Assembly: GCA_949825045.1 (NCBI GenBank)
Contig: OX463824.1
Location: forward strand, 32,458,001-32,522,000
Direction: 5' to 3'
DNA length: 64,000 bases
DNA from: Argyresthia goedartella
Lineage: Eukaryota > Arthropoda > Insecta > Lepidoptera > Argyresthiidae
Numbering within the stretch: the first letter of the stretch is position 1; the number at the start of each line of letters is the position of its first letter. Made by a program: the position numbers and the translations under genes. The notes under the pieces were generated by a model. The model did no database searches. It was not told where the DNA came from and saw only the letters and a program-made list of their open reading frames with translations. Positions 20,476 to 31,279 of the stretch are shown one piece after another.

Positions 20476-21923
20476 TATTTTTTTGGTGTAGCTGCAACAG
20501 AAATAACATTCTATGGAAAAATTGATTATCTACCTATTACGGTTCTTGAGATACAACCGACTGAGACGGACATGGACTGACGGACGGACGGACGGACAGC
20601 GGAGGCTTACTAGTACGGTCTCGTTTGGCACCCTTCGGGTATGGATACTCTACAAATAACATACATTAATTTGACGGAACGTGGAATATTGACGAGGTCA
20701 AATCAAAAGTAAAGAACAAAACAGGCAGAAACTGACCGGTTTCGTGATTCTTCAAATGGTAGGTAGTATCCTCCCCAGTAGGCCCCGCCAGCCGCTAGCG
20801 CTTGACGCGGGGCACGTGGACCGATCGTGGACCGGAGGAGGGTTGAGCGGCCGGCGCTGTATAAAAGCGCTGATCGCTGACTACTGAATGCCGACTGCCT
20901 AAACCCATAATGCAATTTATGGGGTCTGAAGGTGCGGCATATACTGGAAGATTCGGCATTTTTGGGTTTTTCCAGTTCAATCCCTCTTTATCGTATTACG
21001 AAAAGTAAGTTATTCTTTGACCTCGTTGAACGAATTGGATGATGCGGTGCCGTTGCCTTGACTGGGCCCATAACCTTTTAAGGTCTGATGAGTAAATTAA
21101 ACAGTAATTGCTTGAAAAAGCTGTTTCTTTATTTTTCTCCAAGACGGGCACACTATTTACTTGACAACGACAACGCACGCACACAAGGTGAACAGGAAGA
21201 AACAGGAAGTCTAACTACGCCATTGCTCTTACATACCGGAAGTGACCATCGACAACTTCTACTATTTTATTGCTAATGCCACCCTTACACACAAACAGGG
21301 CTAGCCCTCTGTCACGCAAAAATGACTCGGTACCTCTGCCACTGAATATGGGAAAATGTGACGCTATAGTTATTTTCACAACACCTGCTCGATAATGCCA
21401 AATTATTTATCGTGCAAAGCTGACGTGAAGAAAGTCATTATAAACCTTGGCATTAGCCGGGTCGTAATGTTGTACTGAATTTCATTATAATTCGCAGCTT
21501 AATTATGTGATTTTCCGCCTTCTAAACTCATAATAGCCCCTTCGCCGCTTGATTGGGCTCTCAGGCGGAAAAATTATATGCGTAACTCGTTCGAAAAGGC
21601 TTCTTTACGAACCTCGCTGCGACCTTCGCCTTCGGCTAGTGTCGCAAAACTTCTCGGTTCGTAAATATACCGCCTTTATATTGCCTTTGCGAACTCGTAC
21701 GAAATATACTATTTTACTGTTATGCTTTTAAAGCCTTATTTCGTGAAATACGCACGCCAAACACTCCAGCCCATCGGCGCCGCTCCGAACTTTTTTGAAA
21801 ATGACCTGGCTACGAGAAGCTAAATGGAATTCCAAATAAAACAAAAGCAGTTTTTTGACTGTCTCGCCACAGTGCTTTAACCCCTCTGTGTAAGGTAATC
21901 TACTATTGTTTACCAATACCATA
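20476..21923. other. Non-coding stretch (copy 2 of 14325-15772)
   Basis: It repeats the dispersed GACGG repeat, the TATA-containing GC-rich block (TATAAAAGCG near 20862) and the MITE-like text described in unit A copy 1. No gene is seen. Confidence 0.45.
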
Positions 21924-22541
21924 AGGTATTTTATCTACACACGTGTCATAAACCCTCTTTACTGCGTACAAAAACCGCACGCTACGATCAGCATAATGTT
22001 AAACTACTTGGTTAAAACTCATTTCTTATCTGAAAAATTACACATTATGACCATAATGTGTAATTTTTCTACATAATATGACATTCAATTTCGAACGCCG
22101 ACGACGCCCGCCTGCTTGCCGCCCCTAGTTTGTCTGTGAAGTTGGTACTGACATTCAAATTTCGAACGCCGACGCCCGTCTGCGTGCCGCCCCTAGTTTG
22201 TCTGTGAAGTTGGTACTGGCATTCAAATTTCGAACGCCGACGCCCGCCTGCGTGAAGTTAGTACTATAGAACAAGCTAAACAACTGCAGAGCCACAATGC
22301 CGGTCAAACATGCGGTTTCTGAACACATCAAAGAGAGCTTATATATCATAAGCGTGTGTAGATAAACTAGTGTATGTAACTGTACATAATTAGGCATTAA
22401 AACTCTCGAGTGACATTATTATGAAACTCGCCTTCGGCTCGTTTCATAAACCCACCCTCCAATGTTAATGCCCTCCATTATGTAGCAGTCACATAAACTA
22501 CTATTAAATCTAAACATTATGTATAACTTTCAAAACCAAGC
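21924..22541 (+). mobile_element. Foldback/MITE-like element, forward copy (copy 2)
   Basis: Duplicate of 15773-16390, including the minisatellite at 22082-22263. The left breakpoint of unit B (22373) and the template for the inverted junction insert (22491-22529) both lie in this element. Confidence 0.6.
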
Positions 22542-22955
22542 CTGCTACTAATCACCCCTACATCGCCCAGCGTTCTAGCCGCCCCGGTGTCTCACCGCCC
22601 TTACCCCGGACACTAAGTTTGATTGATACTGGTGTGCAAGCAACTTTATCTCGGGCCCTTCTGATGACCACTTCAGCCACCTTTGTGATTTATAATTTCG
22701 GGGAAAGTATTTTCCCTGCGCTAAAGACATAATTTATTGCCCAGGGGAGCAACGTCGCCGACATGAAGCTGAATTATTAATATATTTTGCGTAGCCTACC
22801 TGTGGCGCTAGTGTAGGTTTGGATACAGTCACCATTTTTCCCGTACTGAGCGGCAAAGGCACTTCAAAATACCGTAGAATGGGGTATATTTGGAGATACG
22901 GGGATGAGTATAATCCTACCAAGCCAACTAGGCACCTGTCAGGTATTGTTTTATA

Positions 22956-23806
22956 CACTGTCTTTTTGGGCATTACTTTAGACGCCAAACTACAATGGGA
23001 TCCTCATATAAATAAATTGTCGAACAGACTGAGTTCAGCAGCGTTCGCAGTTAAAAAAATTAGAGCTCTTACCCACGTAGACACCGCTAGACTAGTCTAC
23101 TTTAGTTACTTTCATAGTCTAATGACCTATGGTATTTTATTGTGGGGTCACGCTGCGAATGCTAATAGTATATTTATTCTGCAGAAAAGGGCTGTGCGTG
23201 CAATTTATAGATTAGGGCCTAAAGTGTCACTGAGGGAAAAGTTTAAAGAAATGAATATTCTGACATTTGTGTCTCAATATATCTATGACAATCTTGTGTA
23301 TGTAAAAAGAAATATAACTAATTTTCAGAAGTACAGTGATATACACAATTTTAATACTAGAAATAAAGACAAGTTGGTTGCTTATGTAAGCCGACTACAT
23401 AAAATTAGTAATTCTTTTAAAGGCAATTGTATACGCTATTACAATAAGGTCCCTACTGATATTAAAAACTTACCTTTAGACAAGTTTAAAATAATAATAA
23501 AACAGAAATTGTATAAAAAAGGTTACTATAGGATATCTGATTACTTAGAGGACAGATGTCCATGGGAATAGATTGTTTGAGTAACAGGCTGTTTCGATAT
23601 ATAATTAGCATTCATTTTGTAATTTGACAATATTTTATTTAAAAAAGGAAACGCAAAAGATGCGACGACTGTGGAGTTTCTTCGGTGAGCTCTTCTCCAC
23701 AGATTCCGCCATTGTGTTAGTGAACTCACCCAAAAAAATGTAATGACGGATCTAAGTGATGTAACAACATCCTATGGAAATAAATGATTTTTGATTTGAT
23801 TTTATT
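22956..23806 (+). pseudogene. LINE family Y RT C-terminus (copy 2)
   Basis: Identical to the 16805-17655 copy in every codon compared, with stop at 23569-23571, the 3' stem-loop at 23669-23702 and the GATTT-rich tail. It belongs to both unit A copy 2 and unit B copy 1. Confidence 0.82.
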
Positions 23807-25009
23807 TGACACAGATGAACTTAAATAGATGTAGCGTAAAGCGCTTTGTATCTTTTGTACCAGTTGCCATCCGCCATTTAAGTCTTTTTTTCAAAATGAC
23901 AGCCACGCATAAACCTTCAGAAATCGATAGATCACATCGATACAAACTTAAATCTCGGTAAGCGTCACGTTTCCGAGTTATGAGCTGTCAAAGATGTACA
24001 AGTGGCGATACATGTACTTTTTTCGGTTTTAAGGGTTTGATGTTTAAAGATAAATAAAGGATACTTCCTGAATAAAAATATATCTAACATTCGTTTTTGC
24101 GCTGTTCTTCACCCAATGTTACTCCAACGTAAATGATCATGATTACATTACAAACATATGTTCTGCATGACTGAAACACTTTAGTATTGAGTATGTATTT
24201 GGATTTCAAATGCTGGAATGCATTAAATTAAACAATCCTGTCTGTCATTCGTGGTATGTTCTCAGCTGTGGTGGGTAGGTATTTCTCAGTAGTGGTGTTT
24301 GCACTACTCATTTGAAGAAATCTACTACTAAGAGACTCGAAAACAATCTATGCACCATTAAAAAGTTACTTGTATTCTGGATGGTTTCTTTTTATTATGG
24401 CTGGCGGGCACGACGACTCACATAATGTTAGTAAAACTTGTCTAGTTTGAATTCACGCGCCCACCACTGCATCACACATACCTTACCACAAGATTTTTAT
24501 GATAGTGGGGCGCGGTATTTTAGTTCAGACAAGCTACTATAGTGTAGTTTTTAGGTTTCCGAACCTCAAAAGGAGGAAACCTTATAGAATCACACGCGTG
24601 TCCGTCCGTCCGTCCATTTCTCACAAATTTTCTGCAAAAATACTAATCGTAATAACCGCAACATAATTCAAGTCTAATATAAAAAAATTATTGCCCACAA
24701 AAAGTGTTAGGGGTAAAATGCCAAACGAAAAAAAATATGTTTTGACCACTTCAGAAGTTATGATCAAAAAAGCACAAAAAATGCCCCTTATCTCCGAAAC
24801 TACAGAGTCCATAAATACAGAATATACAATTTAAGCTAAAAATTACAGGAAAACCCACCCGGAATCGCCAAGGTTTTTTATTTATCTGTTAACCACATAT
24901 AAACTTATAAATGCACCTGGTTACGTACATGGAGTATGGAAGTAGCCGCACCAATAACTTTGTACTTTCACATAGCAAAATGTTAAATGGGTGTGAGTAA
25001 AGGCAGTAA
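23807..25009. other. Non-coding spacer between LINE Y and LINE Z (unit B copy 1)
   Basis: No gene is seen. It includes the dispersed repeat at 24546-24625 and the unit A end at 24688. The stretch 24695-25009 is present only here and in unit B copy 2. Confidence 0.45.
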
Positions 25010-25248
25010 TCTCGAACCTCTGGATTTTATCATTATGATAAATGACCTACCGATGGTTATAAAGCACGCTATATTGTATTATTTGCGGATGACCTACAGC
25101 TCCGCCTGAAGGTAAGCACCACCACAGACTGTGAGCGGTTGCAAGGTGATATATATAGGGTGGTGGAGTGGAGTCACCGTAATAAACTCTACTTCAATGT
25201 GTCGAAGTGTTCGATGACGTACAGCCGCGCTTACGTGCCTGTCTTGCC

Positions 25249-25508
25249 TTGCCTTGCTGTTAATAGTTTTGTAATTATTTATTCCTACTTATTAATTATG
25301 ATATTATAAAATTTGTATTAGTTAAGCACAAGCAATTTTTAAAAGAGATCTAAAAATCAATCTGTGGGAGTTTCCACGCCCTTCTTCTCCCACAGTGTAG
25401 AAACTCTCACAGTTCCAATGTAGAGAAGTGGCAAAAAATGACGATTGCTAAGTATATGTAAATATCTACAGTAATAAAGACATTTGGAATTTGGAAAATT
25501 TGGAATTT
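25249..25508 (+). mobile_element. LINE family X 3' end inserted in LINE Z
   Basis: About 250 bases matching the 3' UTR of family X (CTTGCTGTTAATAGTTTTG..., stem CTGTGGGAG/CTCCCACAG at 25372-25395, then ATCTACAGTAATAAAG) end in a TTTGGAA-type repeat tail. They interrupt the LINE Z frame between the TYSRAYVP and YALDGDKM parts. This is a typical severe 5' truncation. Confidence 0.8.
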
Positions 25509-26050
25509 GTCTGCCACCTGTACGCGCTGGACGGAGATAAGATGGCACGGGTTAAGGATCTGGGTGTTTTAATGAAGTCAGACTTGACGTTTCAGGATCA
25601 CATTAGTAGTATAAGCAAACAAGCTTTCAAACAGGCGGTAGAAGTGTTTTTTATACATACTGTTTATACAGGTATTATTACCTTGATTCGGAGTAAACTT
25701 GAAAGCAATGCAATCATCTGGCATCCATATGAAACTAAATATAGCCATATGCTGGAGAAGATACAAAATCGATTTCTAAGGTAGAGGTATTTCATATTTG
25801 AAACGTTACGGGGCCTATCCTTTTTACCATCTAGTGTTGTGTTTTGAGCCTGTTCGTGATGGGCATGGTTGGTTACAATGAGCTGGGAGAGGGGTAAGGC
25901 CTCGCACTAGCGACCTATGTGCTTAAAGTGCTGCGAGGGAAGCTGCACAACCCGCAGATACTACAGTTATTAGGGCTTCGTGTACCTGATAAATACCTGA
26001 GGGCGAGGAGTCACTCCTTGTTCTGCGTGCTGGTGGCACCAACAAGCGTG

Positions 26051-26125
26051 CTGCGGGAGGCGCCGGTGGTGCGGGCTGCGGGAGGCGCCGGTGGTGCGGG
26101 CTGCGGGAGGCGCCGGTGGTGCGGG
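26051..26125 (+). repeat. 25-bp GC-rich minisatellite, 3 copies
   Basis: The unit CTGCGGGAGGCGCCGGTGGT plus GCGGG starts at 26051, 26076 and 26101. It lies in the C-terminal coding region of LINE Z and, with a period not divisible by 3, shifts the frame. Confidence 0.92.
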
Positions 26126-26370
26126 CTCTGGCTTTATTTAATCAAGTGACGGGCAGAACTAACATTGAGCTGTTTTGTTGTTCAATGATGAAGTTCACAA
26201 GGGCAGTTACTTTTTGTTTGTACTATTTAATTAATTGATTTTGTTATATAATTGAATTTTGTAATATTTTTTTATGTATGTGTTGACCTTAAGTTTCCCG
26301 GATATTGCAGAACGCTTTAGGTATCATTTTGTGCAATTTAATAATATAATATAATAAGTAACAGTAATTT

Positions 26371-26700
26371 ATGTGACTGATACTTAATGGAGGGTGTTAT
26401 AACTCGAGATTTCATAATAATATCACTCGATAGTTTTAATGTCCAATTATGTGCAGTTACATACACTAGATTATCTACACACATATCATAAGCTCTCTTT
26501 GATGTGTTCCGGTACAGCAAGTTCTACGGGTATTGTGGCATTGATAATTATGGTCATAATGTACCAATATTCAGATAAGAAAGGAGTTTTTACCAAGTAG
26601 TATAGTATTATGCTGGTCGTAACGTGCGGTTTTGGACGCAGTAAGGAGGCTTTATGATAAGTGTGTAGATAAATAAATAAATATTCTAATTAGAACTCAC
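26371..26700 (-). mobile_element. Foldback/MITE-like element, reversed copy
   Basis: Read on the minus strand it aligns with the forward elements at 15773-16390 and 21924-22541 (TTATCTACACACTTATCATA..., ACATCAAAGAGAGCTTATGA...). It differs from them at about one base in six. Together they form an inverted pair spanning LINE Y and LINE Z. Confidence 0.6.
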
Positions 26701-26792
26701 TCACTCCGCCAGTGTCCGAGGTGGAAAATAGAATTTTGATGTTGGTTTAACAAATTCCAACACTGACTCGAAAGATCAACAAACGAATATAT

Positions 26793-26831
26793 AAGTTATA
26801 CATAATGTTTAGATTTAATAGTAGTTTATGT
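26793..26831 (-). other. Inverted templated insert at the unit B junction
   Basis: These 39 bases are an exact reverse complement of 22491-22529. They sit exactly where unit B copy 1 meets copy 2, and the last bases (TATGT) overlap the start of copy 2. They are absent after unit B copy 2. Confidence 0.85.
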
Positions 26832-27409
26832 AACTGTACATAATTAGGCATTAAAACTCTCGAGTGACATTATTATGAAACTCGCCTTCGGCTCGTTTCA
26901 TAAACCCACCCTCCAATGTTAATGCCCTCCATTATGTAGCAGTCACATAAACTACTATTAAATCTAAACATTATGTATAACTTTCAAAACCAAGCCTGCT
27001 ACTAATCACCCCTACATCGCCCAGCGTTCTAGCCGCCCCGGTGTCTCACCGCCCTTACCCCGGACACTAAGTTTGATTGATACTGGTGTGCAAGCAACTT
27101 TATCTCGGGCCCTTCTGATGACCACTTCAGCCACCTTTGTGATTTATAATTTCGGGGAAAGTATTTTCCCTGCGCTAAAGACATAATTTATTGCCCAGGG
27201 GAGCAACGTCGCCGACATGAAGCTGAATTATTAATATATTTTGCGTAGCCTACCTGTGGCGCTAGTGTAGGTTTGGATACAGTCACCATTTTTCCCGTAC
27301 TGAGCGGCAAAGGCACTTCAAAATACCGTAGAATGGGGTATATTTGGAGATACGGGGATGAGTATAATCCTACCAAGCCAACTAGGCACCTGTCAGGTAT
27401 TGTTTTATA

Positions 27410-28260
27410 CACTGTCTTTTTGGGCATTACTTTAGACGCCAAACTACAATGGGATCCTCATATAAATAAATTGTCGAACAGACTGAGTTCAGCAGCGTTC
27501 GCAGTTAAAAAAATTAGAGCTCTTACCGACGTAGACACCGCTAGACTAGTCTACTTTAGTTACTTTCATAGTCTAATGACCTATGGTATTTTATTGTGGG
27601 GTCACGCTGCGAATGCTAATAGTATATTTATTCTGCAGAAAAGGGCTGTGCGTGCAATTTATAGATTAGGGCCTAGAGTGTCACTGAGGGAAAAGTTTAA
27701 ATAAATGAATATTCTGACATTTGTGTCTCAATATATCTATGACAATCTTGTGTATGTAAAAAGAAATATAACTAATTTTCAGAAGTACAGTGATATACAC
27801 AATTTTAATACTAGAAATAAAGACAAGTTGGTTGCTTATGTAAGCCGACTACATAAAATTAGTAATTCTTTTAAAGGCAATTGTATACGCTATTACAATA
27901 AGGTCCCTACTGATATTAAAAACTTACCTTTAGACAAGTTTAAAATAATAATAAAACAGAAATTGTATAAAAAAGGTTACTATAGGATATCTGATTACTT
28001 AGAGGACAGATGTCCATGGGAATAGATTGTTTGAGTAACAGGCTGTTTCGATATATAATTAGCATTCATTTTGTAATTTGACAATATTTTATTTAAAAAA
28101 GGAAACGCAAAAGATGCGACGACTGTGGAGTTTCTTCGGTGAGCTCTTCTCCACAGATTCCGCCATTGTGTTAGTGAACTCACCCAAAAAAATGTAATGA
28201 CGGATCTAAGTGATGTAACAACATCCTATGGAAATAAATGATTTTTGATTTGATTTTATT
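27410..28260 (+). pseudogene. LINE family Y RT C-terminus (copy 3, with stop)
   Basis: Same fragment as copies 1 and 2 but with three coding substitutions in the RT part. One turns a GAA codon into TAA at 27702-27704, splitting the frame. The downstream half is intact to 28025, and the stem-loop and tail are retained. Confidence 0.82.
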
Positions 28261-29463
28261 TGACACAGATGAACTTAAATAGATGTAGCGTAAAGCGCTT
28301 TGTATCTTTTGTACCAGTTGCCATCCGCCATTTAAGTCTTTTTTTCAAAATGACAGCCACGCATAAACCTTCAGAAATCGATAGATCACATCGATACAAA
28401 CTTAAATCTCGGTAAGCGTCACGTTTCCGAGTTATGAGCTGTCAAAGATGTACAAGTGGCGATACATGTACTTTTTTCGGTTTTAAGGGTTTGATGTTTA
28501 AAGATAAATAAAGGATACTTCCTGAATAAAAATATATCTAACATTCGTTTTTGCGCTGTTCTTCACCCAATGTTACTCCAACGTAAATGATCATGATTAC
28601 ATTACAAACATATGTTCTGCATGACTGAAACACTTTAGTATTGAGTATGTATTTGGATTTCAAATGCTGGAATGCATTAAATTAAACAATCCTGTCTGTC
28701 ATTCGTGGTATGTTCTCAGCTGTGGTGGGTAGGTATTTCTCAGTAGTGGTGTTTGCACTACTCATTTGAAGAAATCTACTACTAAGAGACTCGAAAACAA
28801 TCTATGCACCATTAAAAAGTTACTTGTATTCTGGATGGTTTCTTTTTATTATGGCTGGCGGGCACGACGACTCACATAATGTTAGTAAAACTTGTCTAGT
28901 TTGAATTCACGCGCCCACCACTGCATCACACATACCTTACCACAAGATTTTTATGATAGTGGGGCGCGGTATTTTAGTTCAGACAAGCTACTATAGTGTA
29001 GTTTTTAGGTTTCCGAACCTCAAAAGGAGGAAACCTTATAGAATCACACGCGTGTCCGTCCGTCCGTCCATTTCTCACAAATTTTCTGCAAAAATACTAA
29101 TCGTAATAACCGCAACATAATTCAAGTCTAATATAAAAAAAATATTGCCCACAAAAAGTGTTAGGGGTAAAATGCCAAACGAAAAAAAATATGTTTTGAC
29201 CACTTCAGAAGTTATGAACAAAAAAGCACAAAAAATGCCCCTTATCTCCGAAACTACAGAGTCCATAAATACAGAATATACAATTTAAGCTAAAAATTAC
29301 AGGAAAACCCACCCGGAATCGCCAAGGTTTTTTATTTATCTGTTAACCACATATAAACTTATAAATGCACCTGGTTACGTACATGGAGTATGGAAGTAGC
29401 CGCACCAATAACTTTGTACTTTCACATAGCAAAATGTTAAATGGGTGTGAGTAAAGGCAGTAA
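28261..29463. other. Non-coding spacer (unit B copy 2)
   Basis: Repeats 23807-25009 with a few substitutions. No gene is seen. Confidence 0.45.
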
Positions 29464-30714
29464 TCTCGAACCTCTGGATTTTATCATTATGATAAATGAC
29501 CTACCGATGGTTATAAAGCACGCTATATTGTATTATTTGCGGATGACCTACAGCTCCGCCTGAAGGTAAGCACCACCACAGACTGTGAGCGGTTGCAAGG
29601 TGATATATATAGGGTGGTGGAGTGGAGTCACCGTAATAAACTCTACTTCAATGTGTCGAAGTGTTCGATGACGTACAGCCGCGCTTACGTGCCTGTCTTG
29701 CCTTGCCTTGCTGTTAATAGTTTTGTAATTATTTATTCCTACTTATTAATTATGATATTATAAAATTTGTATTAGTTAAGCACAAGCAATTTTTAAAAGA
29801 GATCTAAAAATCCATCTGTGGGAGTTTCCACGCCCTTCTTCTCCCACAGTGTAGAAACTCTCACAGTTCCAATGTAGAGAAGTGGCAAAAAATGACGATT
29901 GCTAAGTATATGTAAATATCTACAGTAATAAAGACATTTGGAATTTGGAAAATTTGGAATTTGTCTGCCACCTGTACGCGCTGGACGGAGATAAGATGGC
30001 ACGGGTTAAGGATCTGGGTGTTTTAATGAAGTCAGACTTGACGTTTCAGGATCACATTAGTAGTATAAGCAAACAAGCTTTCAAACAGGCGGTAGAAGTG
30101 TTTTTTATACATACTGTTTATACAGGTATTATTACCTTGATTCGGAGTAAACTTGAAAGCAATGCAATCATCTGGCATCCATATGAAACTAAATATAGCC
30201 ATATGCTGGAGAAGATACAAAATCGATTTCTAAGGTAGAGGTATTTCATATTTGAAACGTTACGGGGCCTATCCTTTTTACCATCTAGTGTTGTGTTTTG
30301 AGCCTGTTCGTGATGGGCATGGTTGGTTACAATGAGCTGGGAGAGGGGTAAGGCCTCGCACTAGCGACCTATGTGCTTAAAGTGCTGCGAGGGAAGCTGC
30401 ACAACCCGCAGATACTACAGTTATTAGGGCTTCGTGTACCTGATAAATACCTGAGGGCGAGGAGTCACTCCTTGTTCTGCGTGCTGGTGGCACCAACAAG
30501 CGTGCTGCGGGAGGCGCCGGTGGTGCGGGCTGCGGGAGGCGCCGGTGGTGCGGGCTGCGGGAGGCGCCGGTGGTGCGGGCTCTGGCTTTATTTAATCAAG
30601 TGACGGGCAGAACTAACATTGAGCTGTTTTGTTGTTCAATGATGAAGTTCACAAGGGCAGTTACTTTTTGTTTGTACTATTTAATTAATTGATTTTGTTA
30701 TATAATTGAATTTT
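29464..30714 (+). pseudogene. LINE family Z RT fragment (copy 2), with nested X end
   Basis: Duplicate of 25010-26260, including the inserted family-X 3' end (about 29703-29962) and the 25-bp minisatellite (30505-30579). The same stops and frameshifts are present, showing that they predate the duplication. Confidence 0.75.
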
Positions 30715-30824
30715 GTAATATTTTTTTATGTATGTGTTGACCTTAAGTTTCCCGGATATTGCAGAACGCTTTAGGTATCATTTTGTGCAATTTAATAATA
30801 TAATATAATAAGTAACAGTAATTT

Positions 30825-31154
30825 ATGTGACTGATACTTAATGGAGGGTGTTATAACTCGAGATTTCATAATAATATCACTCGATACTTTTAATGTCCAA
30901 TTATGTGCAGTTACATACACTAGATTATCTACACACATATCATAAGCTCTCTTTGATGTGTTCCGGTACAGCAAGTTCTACGGGTATTGTGGCATTGATA
31001 ATTATGGTCATAATGTACCAATATTCAGATAAGAAAGGAGTTTTTACCAAGTAGTATAGTATTATGCTGGTCGTAACGTGCGGTTTTGGACGCAGTAAGG
31101 AGGCTTTATGATAAGTGTGTAGATAAATAAATAAATATTCTAATTAGAACTCAC
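30825..31154 (-). mobile_element. Foldback/MITE-like element, reversed copy 2
   Basis: Duplicate of 26371-26700 created by the unit B repeat, with one visible substitution near 30887. Confidence 0.55.
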
Positions 31155-31279
31155 TCACTCCGCCAGTGTCCGAGGTGGAAAATAGAATTTTGATGTTGGT
31201 TTAACAAATTCCAACACTGACTCGAAAGATCAACAAACGAATATAATTCCCAAATAGAAGCTGTGTGCTTCAGCCATAG

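Larger units (their letters stand above)
18538..24688 (+). repeat. Tandem segmental duplication unit A, copy 2 (6151 bp)
   Basis: This is a direct repeat of 12387-18537 at an offset of 6151 bases, without visible differences. Its distal 2.3 kb is also the start of unit B copy 1. The join at 18538 cuts straight into the I-like LINE frame. Confidence 0.93.
25010..26260 (+). pseudogene. LINE family Z RT fragment, decayed
   Basis: RT coding is recognisable from the catalytic FADDLQ (near 25083) through VEWSHRNKLYFN. After an interruption it resumes with VKDLGVLMKSDLTFQDHIS and SKLESNAIIWHPYE, and ends with PQILQLLGLRVPDKYLRAR, the C-terminal pattern of CR1-type LINEs common in moths. Frameshifts, stops (near 25782) and the inserted family-X 3' end break it. 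Only the palm-to-C-terminus part is present. It recurs at 29464-30714. Confidence 0.75.
22373..26792 (+). repeat. Tandem segmental duplication unit B, copy 1
   Basis: The segment recurs at 26827-31245 with an offset of 4454 bases and only a handful of substitutions. It spans part of a foldback element, LINE Y, LINE Z and a reversed foldback element. Confidence 0.92.
26827..31245 (+). repeat. Tandem segmental duplication unit B, copy 2
   Basis: Direct repeat of 22373-26791. Substitutions noticed include H to D and K to R changes and a new stop in LINE Y, plus changes near 29140, 29218, 29811 and 30887. The copy ends where the tail flank of LINE X-1 begins. Confidence 0.92.
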
